From positions 3,534,001 to 3,598,000 of the forward strand of contig JADJXD010000001.1 of assembly GCA_016715985.1 (NCBI GenBank): DNA of 64,000 bases, in the 5' to 3' direction. The stretch comes from Saprospiraceae bacterium. GTDB lineage: Bacteria; Bacteroidota; Bacteroidia; Chitinophagales; Saprospiraceae. The translations under genes and the position numbers were made by a program. The notes beneath the pieces were generated by a model. It saw only the letters and a list, made by a program, of their open reading frames with translations, searched no databases and was not told the origin of the DNA. Shown here piece after piece: positions 6,310-14,956 of this stretch (the first letter of the stretch is position 1; every line of letters begins with the position of its first letter).

Positions 6310-9120
6310 ATGAAATACGTTCAGATTTTTATACTTTTTGTATTCTACATTCACGTAAATGCGCAGATTGTCACATTAGATCCTGTCTTTGCAACTGAAA
6401 ATGATGTCATCACCGTCACTTATGATGCCATGCAGGGCAGTAAAGGATTGATGGGTGAAGCGCAGGTATATATGCATGCCGGCGTCGTGACAACCAAAAG
6501 CACTTCCAATACGCAATGGAGACATGTCATCGGAAACTGGGGTACAGACGATGCCCGAGTAAAAATGGTCAACATCGGAGGTAACAAACATACTTTGCAG
6601 TACAATATCAGACAGTTTCACAATGTACCTGCTGACGAGAAAGTCCTGAGACTGGCATTTGTTTTCAGAAATGTAAACGGAAGTAAAGAAGGCAAAACGG
6701 CCGATTTTCAGGATATATTTATTGACCTGTATGAAGCTGATTCAGGCCTTCAGGCACTGCTGATCACTCCTACAGAACAGTCTTTTATCTCCTTACCGGG
6801 TGAAAGTATTCCGATAAAAATTGCTACTTCCGTCACTTCCGAAATCAGCATTTTTGACAACGGTATTCTTATTACCTCAGAAACAGGAAAATTATTAGAG
6901 TATAATTTAATCACCGAAAATTCGGGAGAACATTTCATTACCTATACTGCAACAACAGCTTCTGATACTGTATCGGGCTCATTTTCTTACATAATCAGAC
7001 CGCAGGTCGATATAGCTGCATTGCCTCCCGGCAGCAAACTCGGGCTTAATAGACTGAGTGACACTGAGATCCGACTTGTCCTGCAGGCACCGGGCAAACA
7101 ATATGTCTATGTATTAGGTGATTTTTCAGACTGGAATATCAGCAATGATTTTTACATGAAAAAATCAGAAGACGGACAGTATTGGTGGACAGATATCACC
7201 GATCTCGATCCGGACAGAAACTATACCTATCAGTATTTTGTCGATGGCACTATCAAAGTAGCAGATCCGTTGAGCGAACTGGTGTTGGATGGCAACAGAG
7301 ATCACGAAATCGGGACTAATATTTTTCCCAATATCCCTGCTTTTCCGGTGGGTAAGGCAAGTGGTATTGTTTCGGTTTTTAAACCCAAAAAAGAAGTTTT
7401 CGACTGGCAGTATGATGATTATCAGCGTCCTGATAAAACCAATCTGTTTATTTACGAGTTGCTGATGCGTGATTTTCTGAGTGTTCAGAGTTACAAAAAT
7501 CTTACAGACACACTGGATTATTTACAACGACTCGGGATCACAGCTATCGAATTAATGCCGGTAAATGAATTTGAAAATAATGACAGTTGGGGATATAATC
7601 CGTCCTTCCACATGGCATTGGATAAGTATTACGGCTCTCCGACAGCTTTTAAAACCATGGTAGATGAATGCCATAAACGTGGGATAGCAGTCATTGTGGA
7701 TGTAGTTTTTAATCATGCTTTTGGACAGAGTCCGTTGGCCAGATTGTACTGGGATAGTGCTACCAACAAACCTGCAAGTAATAATCCATGGCTCAATCCT
7801 GATGCCAAGCACCCATACAATGTAGGCAATGATGTCAACCATGAAAGTCAGGCGACCAAAGACTGGATGGATCAGATACTGCAATACTGGATAGAAGAAT
7901 ATAGGATAGACGGATATCGTTTTGACCTGACAAAGGGTTTTACGCAACGACAAAGTACGGAAGCTACAGCGAGTAATTATGATGCATCCCGGATAGCTAT
8001 TTTAAAAAGAATGGCAGACAGGATATGGGAATATGACTCGGAAAGTATTTTGATTCTGGAGCATTTTTGTGACAATACCGAAGAAAGAGAACTGGCAAGC
8101 TATGGTATGATGCTGTGGGGAAACCTGAATCACAGTTATAATGAAGCGACGATGGGTTTTCATGATTCCAATAAATCCAACTTCAACTGGATATCCCACA
8201 AACAAAGGGGATGGAATGATGCTCATGTTGTAGGATATATGGAGAGCCACGATGAAGAAAGATTGATGACAAAAAATCTGCAGTTCGGCAACTCTTCCGG
8301 AGGATATTCTGTCAGAAATCTTACAACTGCCTTACAGAGAATAGAGCTCGCTATTCCTTTCTTCCTGCCGATACCCGGACCAAAAATGATCTGGCAGTTT
8401 GGTGAATTGGGATACGAATTTTCAATCAACCGATGTGAGAACGGCGTTATCAACCCCAATTGCAGATTGTCCAGAAAACCGATCAGATGGGATTATTTAC
8501 AGGATGCACGCAGGAAAAAGGTTTACGATGTTTTTGCTTCTGTGGGAAATCTCAAAAAAGAATATGCGGTTTTTAAAACAAATGATTTTACACTGAATGT
8601 ATCAGCAGCATTCAAGAGTATTCAGCTCAGGAGTCCTCAGCATAATATCAACATCGTAGGTAATTTTGGCGTGACCGATTTAAATGGCAGCCCCAATTTT
8701 CCTAAAACAGGAGTATGGTATGAATTTTTCACCGGAGATAGTATCATGGTGACCTCGGCCAATGCGCCGATCTCTCTGAAAGCAGGTGAATATCGTCTTT
8801 ACTCAGATGTAAAACTGAACAATCCAAACATCATCAGCAGTAATGATGAGTTGTTTGATACAAATCTATCTTTTACCATAGCACCTAATCCGGCAGTAAA
8901 TGACTTGATAATAAATCTTGACTTACCTACAGCAGCTACTTTTAAATATGAATTATTTGACATCACCGGACGATCGGTACATACTATTTCAGACATCAAA
9001 TCAGATCAGGGTACTCAAATCATTTCTATAGACATCAGTCATCTAGAGCCCGGAATGCACTTCTTAAAATTATATGGCAGCGGTTACAGTTTTAGTGAGA
9101 AAGTGATCATTTTAAAGTAG
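6310..9120 (+). CDS. Secreted alpha-amylase-family glycosidase (CBM48-GH13) with T9SS sorting domain
   Basis: The 936-residue protein probably starts at 6310, where MKYVQIFILFVFYIHVNAQ gives a signal peptide. An upstream in-frame extension to 6004 lacks any such signal. Domains in order: an N-terminal beta domain (~20-120) with another beta domain after it, a CBM48-like module (~250-340, VYVLGDFSDW), and a GH13 barrel (~375-760). The barrel has VIVDVVFNH, the nucleophile D near 539 in GYRFDLTKGF, the acid/base E near 584 in LILEHF, and D near 648 in ESHDEERL. A ~75-residue C-terminal T9SS domain (IAPNPAVND...GRSVHTIS) follows. It likely degrades alpha-glucans at the cell surface and feeds the transporter/amylase pair at 57949-60723. 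Confidence 0.92.
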   Translation: MKYVQIFILFVFYIHVNAQIVTLDPVFATENDVITVTYDAMQGSKGLMGEAQVYMHAGVVTTKSTSNTQWRHVIGNWGTDDARVKMVNIGGNKHTLQYNIRQFHNVPADEKVLRLAFVFRNVNGSKEGKTADFQDIFIDLYEADSGLQALLITPTEQSFISLPGESIPIKIATSVTSEISIFDNGILITSETGKLLEYNLITENSGEHFITYTATTASDTVSGSFSYIIRPQVDIAALPPGSKLGLNRLSDTEIRLVLQAPGKQYVYVLGDFSDWNISNDFYMKKSEDGQYWWTDITDLDPDRNYTYQYFVDGTIKVADPLSELVLDGNRDHEIGTNIFPNIPAFPVGKASGIVSVFKPKKEVFDWQYDDYQRPDKTNLFIYELLMRDFLSVQSYKNLTDTLDYLQRLGITAIELMPVNEFENNDSWGYNPSFHMALDKYYGSPTAFKTMVDECHKRGIAVIVDVVFNHAFGQSPLARLYWDSATNKPASNNPWLNPDAKHPYNVGNDVNHESQATKDWMDQILQYWIEEYRIDGYRFDLTKGFTQRQSTEATASNYDASRIAILKRMADRIWEYDSESILILEHFCDNTEERELASYGMMLWGNLNHSYNEATMGFHDSNKSNFNWISHKQRGWNDAHVVGYMESHDEERLMTKNLQFGNSSGGYSVRNLTTALQRIELAIPFFLPIPGPKMIWQFGELGYEFSINRCENGVINPNCRLSRKPIRWDYLQDARRKKVYDVFASVGNLKKEYAVFKTNDFTLNVSAAFKSIQLRSPQHNINIVGNFGVTDLNGSPNFPKTGVWYEFFTGDSIMVTSANAPISLKAGEYRLYSDVKLNNPNIISSNDELFDTNLSFTIAPNPAVNDLIINLDLPTAATFKYELFDITGRSVHTISDIKSDQGTQIISIDISHLEPGMHFLKLYGSGYSFSEKVIILK

Positions 9121-9197
9121 TGTTAACACGAGTCGAATGAATAATACATTCATTTACAATACATTATACTAAAGACGGTGTTAGTTACTTTATAAAT

Positions 9198-9300
9198 ACC
9201 CCAGCGGGGTAAAATATTTATAGCCCCGGGTTTTAACCCGGGGTCACAAAACAAGGAGTGCTTAATTTTGGCGGGATTTTTGCTAAGAAATGCAAAAATC
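9198..9300. repeat. REP-like palindromes in the 9121-9436 intergenic region
   Basis: This gene-free stretch of 316 bp contains three perfect palindromes: 9198-9210 (ACCCC agc GGGGT), 9224-9243 (CCCCGGGTT tt AACCCGGGG) and 9275-9300 (GATTTTTGC, 8-nt loop, GCAAAAATC). The first two look like interspersed repetitive palindromes of Bacteroidota genomes. They lie downstream of the amylase gene and may also help end its transcript. The remaining 9301-9436 is AT-rich leader for the next gene, with no clear motif. Confidence 0.65.
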
Positions 9301-9436
9301 ATGACAAAATTATACCGAGCTCACGAAGGTTTAAGGAATTTTTTACAATAATTTTAGTCCTTGTGTTAAACCATTCAATCATATTCTGTTGTTTAAAGTG
9401 TTGAAATTTATTCATAGTTTAAACAGAAAATAGAAA

Positions 9437-9919
9437 ATGAGAACTTTAATACTGAGCTTCCTATTCCTGTTGCCTATTGTCTTGGTTCATGGTCAGGACA
9501 AAAATTTTGTCGTACGAATTAATAAAGATACGATTTATGCAGGACACAAATTGTCTATAGAATTTGAAATGAATAATATCAATGGCGTTTTTACCCCTCC
9601 CGATTTTGATGGTTTCAAAATTCTTTCAGGGCCGAATACTTCATCCAATTTTTCGATGATAAATGGGGTAGTCACTCAAAAATCCGTATATGGTTATATA
9701 CTTAGGGCAGACGTACCAGGAAGTTATGTGATAGGCCCTGCTTATGCAAAAACAGAGAATAATACGTATGAAACAATAGAAATAAATATCGAAGTACTGC
9801 CCAATCCGGATGGAATACCTGAATACACCGGAAACAGAAATAAAAAACTGGAATTCAGATCAGATTCAACGAATGCAGAACCGCAGGCAAAACCAAAAAG
9901 AAAAATAAAGAAAATTTAA
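9437..9919 (+). CDS. Short BatD N-terminal-domain-like exported protein
   Basis: The protein has 160 residues, with signal peptide MRTLILSFLFLLPIVLVHGQ and one Ig-like domain matching the first domain of BatD (FTPPDFDGFKILSGPNTSS, then YGYILRADVPGSYVIGPA). It ends in a basic tail (KPKRKIKKI). There is no transmembrane anchor or further BatD domain. It lies 15 bp upstream of a full-length BatD and shows the same FEMNN...GPNTS pattern, so it looks like a paralogue of that domain. The pair likely forms an operon. Function is inferred only from BatD similarity. Confidence 0.75.
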   Translation: MRTLILSFLFLLPIVLVHGQDKNFVVRINKDTIYAGHKLSIEFEMNNINGVFTPPDFDGFKILSGPNTSSNFSMINGVVTQKSVYGYILRADVPGSYVIGPAYAKTENNTYETIEINIEVLPNPDGIPEYTGNRNKKLEFRSDSTNAEPQAKPKRKIKKI

Positions 9920-9934
9920 ATTACTGCAATCACT

Positions 9935-11686
9935 ATGGGATACCTTCGTTTGTCGTTCTTCTGGATGTTATGCATTTTTCAGTTTTGTTTACTGTCAGAA
10001 ACCCACGGGCAACAAACAAAATTCAGAGCGAACATTGAGTCTTCCAAAGTGGAAGTAAACAGTACTTTTGTTCTGGAGTTTATTTTAGAAAACGGAGAAG
10101 GATCCGGATTTCAGATGCCCGATTTATCGCCCCTTAAAATTGTAGGTGGTCCTTCCACTTCCACTTCAATAAGTATCATCAATGGAAAAAGGTCAGGTTT
10201 TGTCAGTTATCAATATGTCATTCTGGCAACCAAGCCAGGAAAATATTTTATACCCTCTGCGACCATAAAATCAGGAAATAAGACATTATCATCTGATCCG
10301 ATCAATCTGGAAGTGGTCGAAAGTAAAAACAAAAATGATATCGTTCAGGAAGGAAATGGATCTCTGTCTTTTATTAAAATGGAGATATCGGATGAAACCC
10401 TTTACATCGGACAACAGGCCGTGCTGAATTATGTCCTTTATACCCGTCAGAATATAGAGACTTTCAACATGCTTTCAGAACCCTTGTATAACGGGTTTTT
10501 TGCCACTCCTGTTTCTGATATCAGATCTCAGCCCAATCGTGTTACCATCAAAGGCTTAGAATACATCAGTCAGGTGTTGAGAAGAGTGATTTTATATCCG
10601 CAACAGACCGGCACGTATGTTTTGGATCCTGCCATCTGCGAATTAGGAATTCCTGTTGAAGGGGGTAGAAGTAGTTTTTTCTTCAGCCCAACTTTAAAAA
10701 AGGAAACAACCACCTCCAACAGTCTTAAAGTCACTATTCAACAACCACCTTTACCTGCTCCTACAGATTTCACAGGAGCAGTGGGAGATTATAAAATGAA
10801 TGCTGTCATCAATAAAAATAAGCTTTCTACAGATGATGCGATCGTTATCCATATTGAAATAGAAGGAAATGGAGATCCGAAAATAATAAGAGCTCCTGAA
10901 CAGTTGGCTATTCCCCATATAGAAAGTTATGAACCTACGGTATTGAAAGATAATAACTTCAGTAAAAACGGGATGATTTTTCACACAAAATCTTTTGAAT
11001 ACATCTATGTACCCAAGAAAGATTCTGTGTTCACTTTTTTACCCAAGTTTACCTATTTTTCAACAGTTACAAATAAATATGAGACCGTCCAGGCTGGACC
11101 ATTTACAGTCGAAGTAACAAAAGGTACCAGAACCATCACAAAAGACAACAGAGAAGTGGCCATCGTCAATGATATTAGTGGAATTAGTCATGACCTGAAG
11201 TTATCACAGAAATCCGAAACATTTTTTGGAAGTACGGGGCATTTTTCTGTATTGGGTCTAATGATGTTAAGTGGTCTTTTTATGTTTTTCCGATATCGAA
11301 AAAATCAGAAATCAGAAAATATCGATCCGCACCTGAAACGAAAACTCGCTGCTGAAAAAATAGCTAAACAATATTTAACTCAGGCATCTGATCATCTGAA
11401 GGTTGGAGATGAGCGTTTATTTTATGAAGCCATATCCGGTTCATTATACAGTTATTTGAAAAACAAATTCAATATTCACAATACATCATTAAATAGTGAA
11501 GGTATCCGTTCTTCCCTGCAACAAAACGGAGTGAATGATCAATTCATTAATCAGTTTTTAGAAATACAATCAGCCTGTGATCTTGCCAAATATGCTGCCC
11601 GATATCAGGACATTCAGGATATTTTTGAAAAAACAGTTACATTGATCGGAGAGTTGGAGAATGATTTGAAAGAAAACATGGCTTAG
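9935..11686 (+). CDS. batD: BatD-family protein (Bacteroides aerotolerance operon type)
   Basis: The 583-residue protein has signal peptide ...CIFQFCLLSETHGQ, several periplasmic Ig-like domains including FQMPDLSPLKIVGGPSTSTS, one membrane segment near residues 430-450 (FSVLGLMMLSGLFMFFRY), and a helical cytoplasmic tail. This is the BatD architecture. BatD is normally encoded with MoxR and the VWA proteins BatA/BatB. Here only the short BatD-like gene precedes it and no batA, batB or moxR lies in the window, so it is a stand-alone variant. The gene is convergent with the next one, leaving 13 bp between stops. Confidence 0.85.
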   Translation: MGYLRLSFFWMLCIFQFCLLSETHGQQTKFRANIESSKVEVNSTFVLEFILENGEGSGFQMPDLSPLKIVGGPSTSTSISIINGKRSGFVSYQYVILATKPGKYFIPSATIKSGNKTLSSDPINLEVVESKNKNDIVQEGNGSLSFIKMEISDETLYIGQQAVLNYVLYTRQNIETFNMLSEPLYNGFFATPVSDIRSQPNRVTIKGLEYISQVLRRVILYPQQTGTYVLDPAICELGIPVEGGRSSFFFSPTLKKETTTSNSLKVTIQQPPLPAPTDFTGAVGDYKMNAVINKNKLSTDDAIVIHIEIEGNGDPKIIRAPEQLAIPHIESYEPTVLKDNNFSKNGMIFHTKSFEYIYVPKKDSVFTFLPKFTYFSTVTNKYETVQAGPFTVEVTKGTRTITKDNREVAIVNDISGISHDLKLSQKSETFFGSTGHFSVLGLMMLSGLFMFFRYRKNQKSENIDPHLKRKLAAEKIAKQYLTQASDHLKVGDERLFYEAISGSLYSYLKNKFNIHNTSLNSEGIRSSLQQNGVNDQFINQFLEIQSACDLAKYAARYQDIQDIFEKTVTLIGELENDLKENMA

Positions 11687-11699
11687 AAAAGTGATGCAA

Positions 11700-12485
11700 T
11701 TACAATTTTATCAGTTTTGTCACTCCCTTTAGTACACTGTTTTTGTCGAATATCTGTAAGAAATAAATTCCATTTTCCCAGTTACCAATATACAAAGGTT
11801 CTTTTTCCCTGATTGGCATGTCATATACAACACCTTTTAAGCTTACAGCTTTGACTGAGTGAATATCGGTGCTGAGAATATTCAGATAAGATGATGTCGG
11901 ATTGGGAAAAATTTCTACCTGATGTACGATGTTATCAACCGAAGATGAAGTAGAAGGCTGTATTGTTAAAGTACTGACAGCATGTGCGTCGCCTGTGATG
12001 GCTCCGTTCAGATTAACAGCCAGTCCGCTGAAGTAAAAAGAAATGTTTCCTTCATTCTGATTGGGAGCCTGCCACTTTGCAGTAAATATGCCATCCACTT
12101 TGGGTAAGGATTGTTGCAAATAAACCCTGTTAAGCATTACACGGGTACGTACTCTTTCACCAAGTTCGGACCATTTGCCCATGTCAGCATTATTTTCATC
12201 TTTGAGGCTCAAAAGCTGAAAGCCATAAGCTCTGGGATCATTCATACCGGAAACAGAAAGCCTGATGTCATATATTTCAGATGGATTATAAGAAGTTACG
12301 GTAGTACCATCTTTAAATAATTCCAGCGCAACTGTCGGATTGTAGTTACCACCGCCATGACATGCATTACAGGAAAACCCGCTTTCACCAGGCGCTCCGG
12401 TGACTGCCTGTGGTACACCGGTTGCATTTGATAATAATAATATCGTTATGGAAACGAAAGATAAAACCTGAAGTGTTCTGTACAT
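11700..12485 (-). CDS. T9SS-sorted exported protein with CxxCH motif (choice-of-anchor V / reeler-like)
   Basis: The 261-residue protein has signal peptide MYRTLQVLSFVSITILLLSNATG. A mature N-terminal segment reads GESGFSCNACHGGGNYNP, a CxxCH motif that could attach heme c. A beta-sandwich follows (LELFKDGTTVTSYNPSEIYDIRLSVSG) of the kind annotated as choice-of-anchor V or reeler-like. The C-terminal ~75 residues are a T9SS sorting domain (VEIFPNPTSSYLNILS...GIYFLQIF). Location is probably the cell surface or secreted. The heme role is plausible but not proven by the motif alone. It starts just upstream of nothing else on this strand, except a short gap after the acyltransferase gene. Confidence 0.75.
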   Translation of the reverse strand: MYRTLQVLSFVSITILLLSNATGVPQAVTGAPGESGFSCNACHGGGNYNPTVALELFKDGTTVTSYNPSEIYDIRLSVSGMNDPRAYGFQLLSLKDENNADMGKWSELGERVRTRVMLNRVYLQQSLPKVDGIFTAKWQAPNQNEGNISFYFSGLAVNLNGAITGDAHAVSTLTIQPSTSSSVDNIVHQVEIFPNPTSSYLNILSTDIHSVKAVSLKGVVYDMPIREKEPLYIGNWENGIYFLQIFDKNSVLKGVTKLIKL

Positions 12486-12496
12486 TTTTTTATTCT

Positions 12497-13090
12497 TTAT
12501 AAATCTTCATCTTCCCACTGACAGGCCAGTTTTGGATTTTTGCCCTGTGTTCCTTTAAAATGATGGATGATAAATTTCAAATCCGTCTTATAATCACCTG
12601 AAACCTTAAAAGGTTCACTAAAGTTGACCACTTTATTTTTAAAATCAAATTTAACCATGACAAGTGGTATATCAGCCTTCAACGCAATATAATAAAATCC
12701 GGATCTGAACTTACGGACCCTCTTTCGGGTACCTTCCGGAGCCAATGCAAAGGACAAACGATCATATTTGTTATAAAGTCCGACCATCATCTCAACAAAG
12801 TTGGAACGTTGGCTCCTGTTGACCGGAATACCTCCCAACCATCTGAAAAACCATCCGTAAGGCCACTTAAATAATGAATCTTTACCCACATAATTCACTT
12901 CCATCGGTATGGCACCTTTCAGTAAAATACCTATCGGAAAATCCCAATTGGATGTATGCGGATAAACGATGTACAGTTTTTTGGCAATCTCTCCCGGATA
13001 ATGTCCGGTATATCGAAATCCCCAGATTTTATAAAGTATCAGTCTGCAAATCAGTCTTATCATGGCAAAAAATTTGTGGCGACTATTCAA
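12497..13090 (-). CDS. 1-acyl-sn-glycerol-3-phosphate acyltransferase family (PlsC-like)
   Basis: The 197-residue protein belongs to the PlsC-type lysophospholipid acyltransferases. Motif I is HTSNWD (the HX4D catalytic pair near residue 46), motif II includes the GGIPVNR segment, and motif III is APEGTRKR, which binds the phosphate of the acceptor. It likely transfers acyl groups to glycerophospholipid precursors or related lipids at the inner membrane. It ends 11 bp before the gene at 12485 on the same strand, so co-transcription is possible. The start could also be the internal M at residue 10. Confidence 0.85.
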   Translation of the reverse strand: MNSRHKFFAMIRLICRLILYKIWGFRYTGHYPGEIAKKLYIVYPHTSNWDFPIGILLKGAIPMEVNYVGKDSLFKWPYGWFFRWLGGIPVNRSQRSNFVEMMVGLYNKYDRLSFALAPEGTRKRVRKFRSGFYYIALKADIPLVMVKFDFKNKVVNFSEPFKVSGDYKTDLKFIIHHFKGTQGKNPKLACQWEDEDL

Positions 13091-13305
13091 TAAAATTTAA
13101 GATAAAAATCAAAATTAACATATCAATCCATATAACGATGATAAAAATTCTGAATTTTAAACAGAATGGCCCCAATATCAGAATTCTGTCTTTACAGCTA
13201 TTCATGTAAAGTCCCAAATCATTAGAATGTACTCTAAAAATGATTCAAAAAATGTAATTATTTAGGTCATTGGACTGTGGACTATATATCACAGAAGATT
13301 TCGCA

Positions 13306-13481
13306 CTTTCAGGGCTGGTGAACCTTTGACATAAGTTACGATGGGCTTTGCCCATCGTTGAGATATATCGGCCTTTCAGGCCTTGATTACCAACATATTA
13401 GGCCTGAAAGGCCGAAATCTTCTAAGATAGGGCGTTAAGCCCTATCTTGAATAATGAAAGAAACTACAGCCCTGAAAGGGC
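13306..13481. repeat. Nested REP/BIME-like palindrome cluster in the 13091-13594 gap
   Basis: This ~500-bp gap holds no credible gene but has a nested set of perfect inverted repeats. An outer arm 13306-13316 pairs with 13468-13478 (CTTTCAGGGCT / AGCCCTGAAAG). Inside lie 13339-13357 (CGATGGGC ttt GCCCATCG), a 15-bp pair 13369-13383 / 13400-13414 (CGGCCTTTCAGGCCT and complement), 13424-13448 (AAGATAGGGC, loop, GCCCTATCTT) and 13469-13481 (GCCC tgaaa GGGC). GCCTGAAAGGC-type units are common interspersed repeats in Bacteroidota. The rest of the gap is AT-rich. Confidence 0.75.
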
Positions 13482-13594
13482 GTAATTATTAATTCCTTAC
13501 TCAATATATCTGTGTAGCAAACTTGATTTCATGTCTGCTTCAAGGAAGACAGCAAGATTGATATAAACTGATTACCTAAATAATTGTCAAAAAA

Positions 13595-14875
13595 TCAAAT
13601 AAATGCATTTAATGAATTTTCGATAATGGTCAGAGCTTCTTTTATCTGATTTTCTGTAATCACCAACGGCGGAGCCAGTCTGATTTTATTTCCATGGGTA
13701 GGTTTTGCCAAAAGACCATTATTCCGAAACTCCAAACAGATATTCCATGCTAGTTCAGAATCCTCATCAGAATCAATAACGATGGCATTGAGAAGGCCTT
13801 TTCCCCGGACTAATTTTATGAGTCTGTTTCTGGTAGCGATATCCCGCAAACCTGCCCGAAACAATTCACCCATATTCTGAGCATTTTCGGCCAATTTTTC
13901 ATCAACGACCACTTTCATCGCTTCCATAGCTACAGCACAAGCCAACGGATTGCCTCCGAATGTAGAACCATGTTCTCCCGGTTTGATAGTTAGCATAATT
14001 TCATCATTGGCGAGTACCGCTGAGACAGGCAAAACACCACCTGAAAGTGCTTTGCCCAAAATCAGGATATCCGGTTTTATTTCATTTTTATTTTCACAAC
14101 TTTTTGTACAGGTACAATTTCCGCAAGTGGCTAATAACTTTCCTGTTCTGGCGATACCAGTCTGTATTTCATCCGCTACAAAAAGCACGTTGTGCAGTCG
14201 GCATAAAGCAGCAGCTTCTTTCAGGTATCCTTCATCCGGTACTACGACTCCTGCTTCTCCCTGTATCGGCTCAACTATAAAACCTGCAATATTGCTATCT
14301 GATTCCAAAACAGATTTTAAAGCCTGTAAATCATTGTATGCGATATTTTTTATACCAGTCATAAATGGACCAAATCCTTTTCGGCTGGTGGGATCCGTTG
14401 ATGCTGAGATAACACTTAATGTTCTACCATGAAAATTACCATTGGCAAATACAATGACCGCTTGATTTTCGGGAACACCTTTCACCTGATAAGCCCATTT
14501 TCGGGTGAGTTTCATGGCAGTTTCTACCGCTTCGACACCGGAGTTCATCATCAGAACTTTGTCAAAATTAAAAAGTTTGGCTAAATATTCTTCACACTTT
14601 CCCAACAGATTGTTGTAAAATGCTCTGGATGTAAGCGTCAGCTTTTCAGCCTGTGATTTTAAAGCGTTGACGATACGTGGATGACAATGTCCCTGATTGA
14701 CAGCGGAGTAGGAAGACAGAAAGTCAAAATATTTTTTCCCGTCCACATCCCACATATACACCCCTTCACCACGTTCGAGAACTACCGGTAATGGGTGATA
14801 GTTGTGTGCACCATATTTATCTTCTTTTTCGATGATTTGTTGTACTTTGGCTGATTCTGTGGTCAATGTTTCCAT
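13595..14875 (-). CDS. rocD: Ornithine--oxo-acid aminotransferase
   Basis: The 426-residue fold-type I, class III aminotransferase transfers the delta-amino group of ornithine to 2-oxoglutarate, giving glutamate semialdehyde. The N-terminus KYGAHNYHPLPVVLERGEGVYMWDVDGKKYFDFLSSYSAVNQGHCHP is the ornithine aminotransferase signature. VADEIQTGIARTG precedes the PLP site, and the Schiff-base lysine is in LGKALSGG near 274. Unusually, a short insertion with four cysteines (CGNCTCTKSC, residues ~249-258) precedes it. The gene is divergent from an Lrp/AsnC regulator, with an inverted repeat between them that suggests direct control. Confidence 0.93.
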   Translation of the reverse strand: METLTTESAKVQQIIEKEDKYGAHNYHPLPVVLERGEGVYMWDVDGKKYFDFLSSYSAVNQGHCHPRIVNALKSQAEKLTLTSRAFYNNLLGKCEEYLAKLFNFDKVLMMNSGVEAVETAMKLTRKWAYQVKGVPENQAVIVFANGNFHGRTLSVISASTDPTSRKGFGPFMTGIKNIAYNDLQALKSVLESDSNIAGFIVEPIQGEAGVVVPDEGYLKEAAALCRLHNVLFVADEIQTGIARTGKLLATCGNCTCTKSCENKNEIKPDILILGKALSGGVLPVSAVLANDEIMLTIKPGEHGSTFGGNPLACAVAMEAMKVVVDEKLAENAQNMGELFRAGLRDIATRNRLIKLVRGKGLLNAIVIDSDEDSELAWNICLEFRNNGLLAKPTHGNKIRLAPPLVITENQIKEALTIIENSLNAFI

Positions 14876-14915
14876 AATGTTGTGATTAGAATTTTAACGA
14901 AAAAATATTTCGCAA

Positions 14916-14923
14916 CAAAGATA
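14916..14923 (-). promoter_or_regulatory. Putative -7 element for rocD
   Basis: The minus strand reads TATCTTTG, an exact match to the Bacteroidota -7 consensus TAnnTTTG, 41 bp before the rocD start. No good TTTG is seen at the matching -33 position (the sequence there is TTTTTAC). An activator could compensate. The Lrp-type inverted repeat lies 34-76 bp further upstream. Confidence 0.5.
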
Positions 14924-14956
14924 ATACTATTTCTTAAAAACTGAGTAAAAATAATT

